Source: Chloroflexota bacterium
GTDB taxonomy: Bacteria; Chloroflexota; Anaerolineae; Aggregatilineales; Phototrophicaceae
DNA: 64,000 nucleotides
Reading direction: 5' to 3'
Assembly (NCBI GenBank): GCA_026708115.1
Contig: JAPOVL010000046.1
Location: 124,001-188,000, forward strand
Positions within the stretch are counted from its first letter, which is position 1, and the number at the start of each line of letters is the position of its first letter. The translations under genes and the position numbers were made by a program. The notes under the pieces are model-generated. The model did not search any database. It was not told the DNA's origin and saw only the letters and a list, made by a program, of their open reading frames with translations. Of this stretch, positions 18,608 to 27,165 are shown piece by piece.

Positions 18608-20149
18608 ATGACCGCAGCCGCCCCCGTCCTCGAAGTACGCGGCATCAGCAAACGCTTTCCCGGTGTCCTCGCCAACGACAATATCAACCTGACGCTGCGC
18701 AAGGGCCAGGTCCTTGGCCTGCTGGGCGAAAACGGCGCCGGCAAATCCACCTTGATGAACATGATCTACGGCTTGTACAAACCGGACGAGGGCGAAATCC
18801 TAGTCAACGGCCAGGCCGTCGACATCGCCGGACCCAAAGACGCCATTGACCTCGGCATCGGCATGGTGCATCAGCACTTTCAACTGGTCGATGTGCTGAC
18901 CGTCACCGAAAACGTCATGCTCGGCAACGAGAGCGTCTCCGGTCCCTTCCTGCGCCGCGACCGCGCCCGGCGCGAGATACTCGAGCTCTCGAGCGAGTAC
19001 GGCTTGGATGTCAACCCCGACGCCCTGATCGCCGATTTGCCGGTCGGGGTGCAACAGCGCGTCGAGATCATCAAAGCCCTCTATCGCCACGCCGACATCT
19101 TGATCCTCGACGAGCCGACGGCCGTGCTGACGCCGCAAGAGACGCGCGGCCTGTTCAAGATCATGCACACGCTGCTGGAAAAAGGCGTCAGCATCATTTT
19201 CATCAGCCACAAGCTGAAAGAGGTGCTGGAAATCTGCGACGACGTAGTTGTGCTGCGCCGCGGAAAAGTCGCCGGCCATGCCGATCCGCAGCGATCCACC
19301 GAGGGGTCGCTGGCGTCGCTGATGGTCGGGCGCGACGTCATCCTCGAAGTCGAAAAAGCCGCCGCCACCCCTGGCGACGAAATCCTCAATATCGTCAATC
19401 TGCAAGTGCATGATGATCGCGGTCTGCCGGCGGTGGAGGGCGTCAACCTGGGCTTGCAGCGCGGCGAAATCCTCGGCATCGCCGGCGTCCAAGGCAACGG
19501 CCAGACCGAACTGGTCGAAGCCCTGACCGGCATGCGCCCGGTCGATGATGGCCGCTTCTACATCAAAGGCGAAGACATGACCGATTCCTCACCGCGCCGC
19601 GTCACCGAAAAAGGCGTCGGGCACGTGCCCGAAGATCGACAGCGCGACGGCTTGGTCGCGGGCTTCACCGTCATGCACAACCTGGTCCTCTGCACCTACT
19701 ACAGAAATGAATTCTCCAACATCATTGTGGTCGACGACCGCGCCATCGCCGACAACGCCCATCAATTGGTCGAACAATACGATGTGCGCCCGCCCATCAT
19801 CAACAATCCGGCCGGCGGCCTCTCCGGCGGCAACCAGCAGAAAGTGATAGTGGCCCGCGAGTTTTCCCGCGGGGTCGACCTGCTGATCGCCTCCCAGCCC
19901 ACGCGCGGCCTGGATGTCGGCTCGATTGAATTCATCCACAAACAGATCATCCGCATGCGCGACGAAGGCGCCGGCATCTTGCTGGTCTCGTCGGAGTTGG
20001 ACGAGGTCTTGAGCCTGTCCGACCGCGTGGCAGTCATGTTCGAAGGGCAAATCATCGACATCCTGCCCATTGAAGAAGCGGATAAGGATACGGTTGGCTT
20101 GCGCATGGCCGGCGTGCGCGACGATATTCAGAGGGAAGGCGCAAAATGA
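18608..20149 (+). CDS. ABC transporter ATPase, BMP/nucleoside-type, two ATPase domains
   Basis: A 513-residue protein with two tandem ATPase domains. Domain 1: Walker A GENGAGKST, the MVHQHFQLV Q-loop characteristic of the BMP-family (YufO/NupA) importers, degenerate signature and Walker B LILDEPTAVLTPQE. Domain 2: GVQGNGQTE in place of Walker A (usual for this family), signature LSGGNQQKV and a DLLIASQPTRGLDVGS Walker B region. It energises uptake of nucleosides or related compounds through the two permeases that follow; the next gene overlaps by 4 bases. Confidence 0.94.
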   Translation: MTAAAPVLEVRGISKRFPGVLANDNINLTLRKGQVLGLLGENGAGKSTLMNMIYGLYKPDEGEILVNGQAVDIAGPKDAIDLGIGMVHQHFQLVDVLTVTENVMLGNESVSGPFLRRDRARREILELSSEYGLDVNPDALIADLPVGVQQRVEIIKALYRHADILILDEPTAVLTPQETRGLFKIMHTLLEKGVSIIFISHKLKEVLEICDDVVVLRRGKVAGHADPQRSTEGSLASLMVGRDVILEVEKAAATPGDEILNIVNLQVHDDRGLPAVEGVNLGLQRGEILGIAGVQGNGQTELVEALTGMRPVDDGRFYIKGEDMTDSSPRRVTEKGVGHVPEDRQRDGLVAGFTVMHNLVLCTYYRNEFSNIIVVDDRAIADNAHQLVEQYDVRPPIINNPAGGLSGGNQQKVIVAREFSRGVDLLIASQPTRGLDVGSIEFIHKQIIRMRDEGAGILLVSSELDEVLSLSDRVAVMFEGQIIDILPIEEADKDTVGLRMAGVRDDIQREGAK

Positions 20150-22374
20150 GCGCAAGGGCGGAAGCACCCCGTCGCCGCGGCTTCATCGCGCTTTGGGCCG
20201 GCGTCTCGCCCAGGCTGGTGCCCGTCCTGGCGGTGATCACGGCTTTTCTGGCTGGCATCCCCTTGATCACCATCACCGTCAGCGACAACCCGATACAGCC
20301 GGATATCGCCGAGGGCTTGCGGGTCTCGTCAACAGCTTATGTGGCCCTGGTGGAATCCATCACCGGCTTGACCATCAACGATGTCGCCGGCGTCGATGAT
20401 TTTGACGAATTGCGGGGCTATGCCGCCAGCAACGAAATCACCACCGGCCGCAGCCTCTCGCGCCAAGCGCGGCCCTTCGAGCGGGTCATTGAAGTCGGCA
20501 TGGAAGAGACCCGCGCCTACACGCTCTTCTTCGAGCGTTACGAGATCGACGAAGACACCGCCACGGCCATCGCCGAGCGTCTCCCGACCATCCGCGAAGT
20601 CGGCGCGAGGGGCCTGCGTGAACTCAAACCCCTGCTCGACGAACTGGAAGAACTCAAGCGCTCCAATGTCCGCGACCTGGCGGCCCTGGCAGCCGGACAA
20701 AGCCAGCTAAGCGGGGAAACGCTCAACCAAGCCGCCGCCCTCTTTCCCGCCTTGAACAACAAGTCGGCAAGGGAACTTGCGGCGGCCCACAAGGGCCTTC
20801 AGCTCATTGACGAACATGGCCAGGTAGCCTTGCTCCGCAGTCACGACGCTCTGACGCAACTGGAGACTTCGGGCATCGACAGCCAAAGCGCCGATGCGGA
20901 CGCGATCGTCGCCATCGTAGAATCCGACTATGATGACGCGCGCGAAGCCATCGAAACCCTGGCCAGGCTAGATGAACTCCGCATCGACGATCCGGCGGGC
21001 CTGGGCGCGCAATTCCGCATCGTCGGCAAGATGCTCGACGCCGAATATCTGACCGGCGAGTCGGTCAACGCCATGCTAGCCGATCAACTGGATCCCGCCT
21101 TGCGTCAGCACCTGGTCATCCGGCGTCCGGGCAATCGTGTTTTGAGCGCGGACGACCTGGGCGGGCAGACCTTCGGCATCCTCAAAAACGACCAAGACCT
21201 GGAAGTGCTCTTTTTGCGCTTGGGCGATCAAGTCCTGCTATTCTTCCCCTCCAACCTGGAAAAGACCATCGTGCGCGCCATCCCCTTCATCATCGCTGGA
21301 TTGGCGGTTGGGCTGGGCTTCAAAGCCGGGCTCTTCAACATCGGCGCCGAAGGTCAGCTATACGCCGGCGCCATTGCCGTGGCGGCCCTGGGCGCCTTCG
21401 CCTCGCCCGCTATCCCCGGCTTGCTTTTGCTGCCGGGGGTCATCTTCTTCGGTATTCTCGGCGGCTTCCTTTGGGGAGCGGTGCCGGGCGCGCTCAAAGC
21501 CTATACCGGCGCTCACGAAGTCATCACCACCATCATGCTCAATTTCATCGCCATCTTGATCGTCGACTGGCTGATCAAGTCCGTCAATCCGGTTATCCTG
21601 GGCGATGTTAATGCCAGCGTGCCCAAGACACCAGTGATCTTGCCGGCGGCCATGCTGCCGACCATGGACACGATCACATCGCCCCTGACGCTCCTGCTGA
21701 TGATGGCAGCAGTGGCGCTGGTCGCCTTCCTGCTCAACTACTTGCCCGAACGGCGCGAGAATCCTCAGGCGGCCAGGCGCAGCGGCCTCATCTGGGCGGT
21801 CATCATGAGCGCCCTGCAGTTGTTCCTGGTCCTGATCGCCGTCGGCGACCAATCGAAGCTGCACTTCGGCTTTTGGTTAATGATTGCGGCGGTCTGGCTG
21901 ACCGACTGGTTCTTGACCCGTACCACCCTCGGTTTCGAGTTGCGGACCGTCGGCGCCAATCAAAACGCCGCCAAGTACGCCGGTATGAGCGTGCCGCGCA
22001 ACGTCGTGCTGGCTATGGCGCTCAGCGGTATGCTGGCGGGTTTGGCGGGCGCCATCGAAATCAGCGGCGTCGAACACGAAATGCTGCCGCGCTTCTTCGC
22101 CGGCGTCGGCTTCGACGCCATCGCGGTTGCGCTGCTGGCGCGCAACAACCCCAAAGGCATGGTCTGGGCGGGCTTGCTCTGGGGCGGGCTGCTGAGCGGC
22201 GCCGCTTTGATGCAGATCCGCGCCGACATCTCCATTGACCTGGTCAAAATCGTGCAAGCGCTGATCATCATGTTCGTGGCCGCCGATCAAATTATCCGCT
22301 TCCTCTGGCGCGTGCCAAAGCGCAGCGCCGAAGAAGAGGGCGAGCTGGTATTCTCGACCGGTTGGGGAGGCTGA
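20146..22374 (+). CDS. BMP-type ABC permease with large inserted extracytoplasmic domain
   Basis: A 742-residue permease; relatives are about 350. Residues 24-46 form a first helix (LVPVLAVITAFLAGIPLITITV). Residues ~47-370 are a hydrophilic, mostly helical, acidic domain not seen in usual members. The normal permease resumes at ~372 with TIVRAIPFIIAGLAVGLGFKAGLFNIGAEGQ, the hallmark of YufP/NupB-like permeases, and continues to the end with the GAHEVITTIMLN motif. Given its position after helix 1, the extra domain should lie outside the membrane, facing the binding protein. The ATG overlaps the ATPase stop (ATGA). Confidence 0.9.
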   Translation: MSARAEAPRRRGFIALWAGVSPRLVPVLAVITAFLAGIPLITITVSDNPIQPDIAEGLRVSSTAYVALVESITGLTINDVAGVDDFDELRGYAASNEITTGRSLSRQARPFERVIEVGMEETRAYTLFFERYEIDEDTATAIAERLPTIREVGARGLRELKPLLDELEELKRSNVRDLAALAAGQSQLSGETLNQAAALFPALNNKSARELAAAHKGLQLIDEHGQVALLRSHDALTQLETSGIDSQSADADAIVAIVESDYDDAREAIETLARLDELRIDDPAGLGAQFRIVGKMLDAEYLTGESVNAMLADQLDPALRQHLVIRRPGNRVLSADDLGGQTFGILKNDQDLEVLFLRLGDQVLLFFPSNLEKTIVRAIPFIIAGLAVGLGFKAGLFNIGAEGQLYAGAIAVAALGAFASPAIPGLLLLPGVIFFGILGGFLWGAVPGALKAYTGAHEVITTIMLNFIAILIVDWLIKSVNPVILGDVNASVPKTPVILPAAMLPTMDTITSPLTLLLMMAAVALVAFLLNYLPERRENPQAARRSGLIWAVIMSALQLFLVLIAVGDQSKLHFGFWLMIAAVWLTDWFLTRTTLGFELRTVGANQNAAKYAGMSVPRNVVLAMALSGMLAGLAGAIEISGVEHEMLPRFFAGVGFDAIAVALLARNNPKGMVWAGLLWGGLLSGAALMQIRADISIDLVKIVQALIIMFVAADQIIRFLWRVPKRSAEEEGELVFSTGWGG

Positions 22375-22379
22375 GGACG

Positions 22380-23684
22380 ATGACGACTCCCAGCAAATCC
22401 AAAGCCCCTAGCCGCCCCAGCTTCAAGCTGACGCGCATCCGCATCATTGCCATCGTGTTGCTCGTTCTAGGCCTGTTTATCTTCTTGCAAGCCGGTGGCA
22501 TCGACGGCGATCTTGTCACCACGCTGACCTTCGAAACGACTTCCGCTAGCGAGACGCCATCGGTAGGCAATATCGATGTGCCCACCTCGTCCTACCTGCG
22601 CCTCATCGGACTGCTCTTTATTGTCACTGGCATCCTGAATCTCGCCGAGTTGCGCGCGCCCCGCTCCCGGCGGGCCAGCTTGGCCTTGCTGGTGCTTTGC
22701 GGCCTCCTTTTCATACCCTCCGTGATCATCGCCGCTGCCGCCGGCAACGAAACCAATATGACCACCATTGTCGCCGAAAGCTTGCGCCTGGCGACTCCGC
22801 TGGCCATCGGCGCCATGGCGGGCATCTGGTGCGAGCGCGCCGGTGTTGTCAATATCGCCATCGAAGGCATGATGCTCTTCGCCGCCTGCTTCGGCTTCAC
22901 CACGCTCTTTTACCTGCGCAATACCGGGCTGCCGCTGGAAACCGCCCAGTTGCTGGCGGTCATCATCGCCGTGCTCAGCGGGGGGCTCATCGCGCTCTTG
23001 CATGGCTGGCTGTCGATCACCTTTCGCACCGATCAGATCGTGAGTGGCACCGTCATCAATATCTTGGCGGTGGGCGTCACCAGTTTCGTTCGGCGCGAGT
23101 ACCTGCTCTCGACCGAAGCCGGCGCGGCCAAACTTGGCAACATCTCCATCCCCATCCTCAGCGACCTGCCGGTCATCGGCGAGGCGATTTTCACAAATCA
23201 GCCGATCTTCTTCATGATGTTTGTCATGCTGGCCTTCACGCATATCGTGATGTTCTACACGCGCTGGGGCTTGCGGACGCGCGCCGTCGGCGAACATCCC
23301 CACGCGGCCGATACGCTGGGCATCAATGTCAACCGCACCCGCTGGACCAATGTCTGGATCAGCGGCATGGTCGCCGGTTTGGCGGGCGCTTGGTTCTCGC
23401 TGGAAGCGACCGGCAGCTTCAACGACGGCATGACCCGCGGCGCGGGATTCATCGCCCTGGCCGCCATGATCTTCGGCAAATGGACCCCCATCGGGGCCTT
23501 CGGCGCCGCGCTGCTTTTTGGCTTTTCCGATTCCCTAGGCATCCGTTTGCAGATGGTCGGCGTCGGCTTCCCGGTACAGTTCCTGCAAATGGTGCCCTAT
23601 GCCGTTACGCTGATCGTGCTGGCCGGGTTCATAGGCCGCGCCTCCCCGCCAAAGGCCGTTGGCCAACCCTATGTGAAAGAATAA
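22380..23684 (+). CDS. BMP-type ABC permease, second subunit
   Basis: A 434-residue YufQ/NupC-type permease. I choose the ATG at 22380 (GGGGAGG...GAGGACG upstream) over an earlier in-frame codon at 22362 that would overlap the previous gene. Residues ~18-105 are an N-terminal extension with two hydrophobic segments, followed by the standard core from ESLRLATPLAIGAMAGIWCERAGVVNIAIEGMM onward (quoted in part: CERAGVVNIAIEGMML). TDQIVSGTVINILAVG and the RAVGEHPHAADTLGI loop are typical. It completes the channel with the 742-residue subunit. Confidence 0.92.
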   Translation: MTTPSKSKAPSRPSFKLTRIRIIAIVLLVLGLFIFLQAGGIDGDLVTTLTFETTSASETPSVGNIDVPTSSYLRLIGLLFIVTGILNLAELRAPRSRRASLALLVLCGLLFIPSVIIAAAAGNETNMTTIVAESLRLATPLAIGAMAGIWCERAGVVNIAIEGMMLFAACFGFTTLFYLRNTGLPLETAQLLAVIIAVLSGGLIALLHGWLSITFRTDQIVSGTVINILAVGVTSFVRREYLLSTEAGAAKLGNISIPILSDLPVIGEAIFTNQPIFFMMFVMLAFTHIVMFYTRWGLRTRAVGEHPHAADTLGINVNRTRWTNVWISGMVAGLAGAWFSLEATGSFNDGMTRGAGFIALAAMIFGKWTPIGAFGAALLFGFSDSLGIRLQMVGVGFPVQFLQMVPYAVTLIVLAGFIGRASPPKAVGQPYVKE

Positions 23685-24280
23685 GATAACAAGCTCCTTT
23701 CCTTTTCACATCGCTTCCGCCGGTCTACTGAATGAGATCCTGCTGAGGTTGCGCCACCTGTGCCACCGCCCCTGTTTGGGCAAAAGGGTAGTGTACCAAA
23801 GTCGCTTCAAATAAAGAACGACAACAACCTGACAGCCGGTAGGGGCGATCCGGTGGACTCTGTTGAAAATCATGAATTACAGCCAATCCCAGTCAGTGTC
23901 ATGTAAATGAGAAAGACCATAATAGTCCAACATCGCTCAGCAAAGCTCCCCCTCCCGACGGTCAGTGTCTACGCGACCTGATGCCTCGGAATTCCGCCCC
24001 CCGCTAAGCGGGGGGACCGAGGGGGGCAAGGGCCGGGGGGTGGGGTAGAATTTCAACAGCGACCCGTGGATCGCCCGACGAGTAGAAACTGAATGAATGT
24101 CGGGCGACTCAGCGAGTCGCCCCTAACAAATCGTTCGTATCTTGAGTTAGGGGACCTCATGACGAGGACTGGCCAAAAGTATTTCAACCGAAGAGGATGC
24201 ACTACCCGAAGCCGACACGGAAAAACTCCTGAGATTGCGCTATTATCTTGGGACAATTTCTCACCCAGGAAGGCAAAACC
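23685..24280. other. Intergenic gap with several repeat families
   Basis: These 596 bases show no credible gene. They contain a degenerate GTAGGGGCGA copy near 23839, a CCCCCCGCT-A-AGCGGGGGG hairpin (23997-24015) with a long G-rich tail, and GGTCGCC-family hairpins at 24059-24077 and 24101-24127. The M20 peptidase ribosome site (AGGAAGG) is at the right end. Confidence 0.6.
23997..24127. repeat. G/C-run hairpin and two GGTCGCC repeats
   Basis: CCCCCCGCT pairs with AGCGGGGGG around one base (23997-24015) and is followed by GACCGAGGGGGGC, similar to the tail of the element at 14913. GCGACCCGTGGATCGCCCG (24059-24077) and CGGGCGACTCAGCGAGTCGC (24101-24120, followed by CCCTAAC) are family copies. 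Confidence 0.65.
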
Positions 24281-25660
24281 ATGACCGATACCGTACAAAG
24301 CGCGATTGACTATCTGCAAGAAACCGCTGACAAAATGATGGAAGATTATAAGCAATTGCTGCGCTTTCCATCGATCAGCGCCGATCCGGCCTACGCGGAT
24401 GACGTCAAAGCCTGCGCAGACTGGATCGTCGAGCAACTGCAGGCGCTCGGTTTCGACAACTGCGAGGCCATCGCCACCGACGGTTTGCCGGTCGTCTATG
24501 GCGAATGGCTCAAGGCCGGCGCCGATAAACCCACCGTGCTGGTCTATTCGCATTACGACGTCCAGCCCGTCGATCCGCTGCCCCTGTGGCACTCCGAGCC
24601 CTTCGAGGCTGTCATCCGCGACGGCGCGATGATCGCGCGCGGCGCCAGCGACAACAAAGCCGGGGTCTGGGGCAATCTCAAGACCTTCGAAGCCCTGCTG
24701 CGCGCCAACGCACGCCTGCCGGTTAATATCAAGATCATGTTCGAGGGCGAAGAAGAATCCGGCTCGCCCAGCATCCGCGACTTCGTTTTGGCCAACAAGG
24801 AACGCCTGAAAGCGGATCTGCTGCTGAATTGCGACGGCGACCTCGCCCCCGACAATCCGAAACTCTATTACGGCGGCCGCGGCATGGTCACGGCGCAGGT
24901 GCGCGTCAGCGGACCCACGGCCGATATCCATTCCGGGCTCTTCGGCGGCCTGGTGCAGAACCCCCTGCATGTCGCCGGGGAGATCATCAGCTCCTTTCAT
25001 GACGCCGACGGGCGCATAAAACTGCCTGCTTATTACGATGACGTGAAAGAAGCCGCTCCCGCCGAAAAAGAACGAATTGAAGCGGGATTCCAGGCCGACT
25101 CCTTGTTGGAAAGCGCAGGCGTCCCGGGTTTCTGGGGCGACACAATCGCGCCAGCCGCGGAACGCGCCACTGTCTACCCGACCCTCGATATCGTTGGCAT
25201 GTGGGGCGGCTATCAGGGACCGGGCATCAAAACCATCATACCGGCCGAAGCCGGCTTCAAAATCACCATGCGCCTCGCGCCGGATCAAGATCCGACGAAA
25301 ATCTCGGCGGCGTTGAAACAGTACGTGGAAAGCTTCGCCACCGATACCGTCACGGTCGAATGCAACATCGGCGAAGAAGCCTGGTACTTCCAGCTCGAGA
25401 CCGACGGTCCCTGGCTCGAGGCGGTGCAATCCGCCATTGAGACGACCATCGGGAAACGCGCGCAACTGGTGCGTACGGGCGGTTCGATTCCCATCCTTGG
25501 GGAATTCAATCGCTTGATCGGCCTGCCGATCACGGCCTTCGCTTACGGTCATGGCGAGGGCATCCACTCGCCCAACGAGGCCTTGGACATCGAGAGCTTC
25601 TTCCTGTCGCTCCAGGCGGCCGTGCGCTTGTATCACAACCTGGGGGAAGTTGCGCTCTAA
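24281..25660 (+). CDS. M20 family metallopeptidase (dipeptidase)
   Basis: A 459-residue zinc peptidase of the M20/CNDP-like group. Metal and catalytic motifs: YSHYDVQPVDPL (His ligand and catalytic Asp), GASDNKAGV (bridging Asp), EGEEESGSPS (catalytic Glu and ligand), and the late HGEGIHSPNE with the final histidine. The lid/dimer domain lies between. It is cytoplasmic and cleaves dipeptides or N-acyl amino acids. The ATG at 24281 has AGGAAGG upstream; the frame is open 11 codons further without support. It stands alone between the importer operon and the TIR gene. Confidence 0.92.
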   Translation: MTDTVQSAIDYLQETADKMMEDYKQLLRFPSISADPAYADDVKACADWIVEQLQALGFDNCEAIATDGLPVVYGEWLKAGADKPTVLVYSHYDVQPVDPLPLWHSEPFEAVIRDGAMIARGASDNKAGVWGNLKTFEALLRANARLPVNIKIMFEGEEESGSPSIRDFVLANKERLKADLLLNCDGDLAPDNPKLYYGGRGMVTAQVRVSGPTADIHSGLFGGLVQNPLHVAGEIISSFHDADGRIKLPAYYDDVKEAAPAEKERIEAGFQADSLLESAGVPGFWGDTIAPAAERATVYPTLDIVGMWGGYQGPGIKTIIPAEAGFKITMRLAPDQDPTKISAALKQYVESFATDTVTVECNIGEEAWYFQLETDGPWLEAVQSAIETTIGKRAQLVRTGGSIPILGEFNRLIGLPITAFAYGHGEGIHSPNEALDIESFFLSLQAAVRLYHNLGEVAL

Positions 25661-25762
25661 TAGGCCGCGTCCTCGCGCACCCATTCTACTGCCTTTGAGA
25701 ATCTACGTCGGAGACGAATAGTATGTGTTGAAGCATATCGAATCTTAGTGGAGTTGTGCTCG

Positions 25763-26764
25763 TCACAAGGGATGCGATGATACGAAACGTTGCGCCTGCA
25801 GAATCCGAATCATTTCATCGACTGACAAGTTTCGCCGATATTTGAAATAGTCATTGTCGTTGTCATGCTTTATGTCATCATATTCTCGCAACATTACCCG
25901 ATAACGCGGCAAGTTTTTCATGTGCGAATTACCCTCATCAAATGCATAATTCAAGTGCGTAAACTTGCGACGCTCATTGAGAAACTTCATATAGGAAAAG
26001 TGATCTGATTCCTCGTTAACCCAAAAGCCCACGTTGTTAACGAAGTAATCAACGTTGCCGCCTATTGTTTCCAAGATTTGGTTTCTTTCTGGCTCGCTGA
26101 ATTCCTTCCACGAATCTTGAAGCGCCTCCATCATGCTCAAAATGTGTATAACTTCCAAGCACACCGTTTCCGGCACCCTACCTTCAATGCGCGGATATGA
26201 ATGATATTCGAATTCATAACCCTCTTCATAGACTTCCCGGCCCACCGCACTTGAGTCTTTCTCTTCCGACAGTTTTTCAAGAATCTCGTACAAGAGAATC
26301 ATTTCCTTTCGATGAAACTCAGTTATAGGCGAAGCACTTACCACGGAATCGTAGATAGTTCCATAAAGCTTTGCGATTTCCTCAGTACAGTTTTCGATTC
26401 CATTGCGCAAGTCAATGTAAAGCAACTCGCATAACTCAGGTAATTCAGAAATGTTGCTTGGATCGCCGGAAAATGTGGACAATATACATGGAATAACATG
26501 TTTTTCATACAATCGCGCCCAACTGTATTCCCGAATGCAGCCGCTCGGCATTGTTGTAGATTGATCTGATACAAGATAAAGAAACACATCGCAATGACGA
26601 ACTTCCTCATGCAGCTTGTCCCAGAGACCTTCGCCCGCTATGAGTTGCGTATCCCAAAAGACCCTGATGTCCGAAAATACCGACCGAATCAGTTCGTTCA
26701 ATCGCTCGGCATACTCTCTACCGTCATGTTGGCTATACGAAATGAACACCGTGAAATCTCTCAC
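25763..26764 (-). CDS. TIR domain fused to YfbU-like domain
   Basis: A 333-residue protein starting at a GTG (26764) with GAGGGA six bases upstream. Residues 1-140 are a TIR domain: FTVFISYSQHDG, the FWDTQLIAGEGLWDKL box-2-like loop, CDVFLYLVSDQS, then SGCIREYSWA with E79 at the place of the catalytic glutamate of NAD-cleaving TIRs. Residues ~150-325 match the E. coli YfbU pattern: RKEMILLYEILEKL, a helix EVIHILSMMEALQDSW, FLNERRKFTHLNYAFDEGN, LPRYRVMLREYDDI and LSVDEMIRILQ. The gene is visibly AT-richer than its neighbours, so it was probably acquired. TIR proteins act in anti-phage NAD depletion; YfbU has been tied to stress and cell death. The combined function is an inference. Confidence 0.85.
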   Translation of the reverse strand: MRDFTVFISYSQHDGREYAERLNELIRSVFSDIRVFWDTQLIAGEGLWDKLHEEVRHCDVFLYLVSDQSTTMPSGCIREYSWARLYEKHVIPCILSTFSGDPSNISELPELCELLYIDLRNGIENCTEEIAKLYGTIYDSVVSASPITEFHRKEMILLYEILEKLSEEKDSSAVGREVYEEGYEFEYHSYPRIEGRVPETVCLEVIHILSMMEALQDSWKEFSEPERNQILETIGGNVDYFVNNVGFWVNEESDHFSYMKFLNERRKFTHLNYAFDEGNSHMKNLPRYRVMLREYDDIKHDNDNDYFKYRRNLSVDEMIRILQAQRFVSSHPL

Positions 26765-26833
26765 TCAGTTCCCTCGCAAGTGACTGTCTAGCGAATAAAT
26801 CTAACAGGCGCGACCAGATTTGATTGAAACATG

Positions 26834-27055
26834 TTATATCACCAACCCCAGCGCCACAAAGACAATGCCAGCCAAGACAAAAACCAGCGCCGAGCGCCGC
26901 GTCTTGGCATCCCAGGCCGCCGTCCTTTCCGGATTGTCCTTGCGCCAGCGCGGCTCCAGCGAATACAAGCGCCAAACCAGATCAAGCCGGAAATAACACA
27001 GCCCCGCCAGTATCCAGAAGGCGATCCCGCCCAGAATCAGTATCGCGTCGCCCAT
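26834..27055 (-). CDS. Small two-helix membrane protein
   Basis: A 73-residue protein with two hydrophobic segments (AILILGGIAFWILAGLCYF and ALVFVLAGIVFVALGLVI) joined by a charged loop WRLYSLEPRWRKDNPERTAAWDA. The layout resembles small uncharacterised two-helix proteins (DUF6199-like); no function is known to me. It lies upstream of the TIR gene on the same strand, separated by 69 bases. Confidence 0.55.
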   Translation of the reverse strand: MGDAILILGGIAFWILAGLCYFRLDLVWRLYSLEPRWRKDNPERTAAWDAKTRRSALVFVLAGIVFVALGLVI

Positions 27056-27131
27056 CAGCGATTCCCAGTTGCCATGCTAGTCAGGTCGTGACTACTGAAT
27101 ATATCCGCGCCCGTCGCAAAGTCAAGAACCT

Positions 27132-27162
27132 GTCTCGGTTTCCTCGGTGTACTCGGTGGTTA
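27132..27162. repeat. CTCGGTG tandem-like repeat copy
   Basis: GTCTCGGTTTCCTCGGTGTA followed by CTCGGTGGTTAAC; three units of YCTCGGTG. Other copies: 11161-11178, 18467-18490 and the CTCTGTG form at 57463-57492. Confidence 0.6.
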
Positions 27163-27165
27163 ACA

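Noticed and set aside
22697..23689. 330-codon plus-strand frame inside the second BMP-type permease
   Set aside because: Arginine-rich out-of-phase shadow; the correct frame has permease motifs.
24053..25684. 543-codon minus-strand frame opposite the M20 peptidase
   Set aside because: Antisense shadow of a gene with clear metal-binding motifs; GC-rich DNA makes long opposite frames common.
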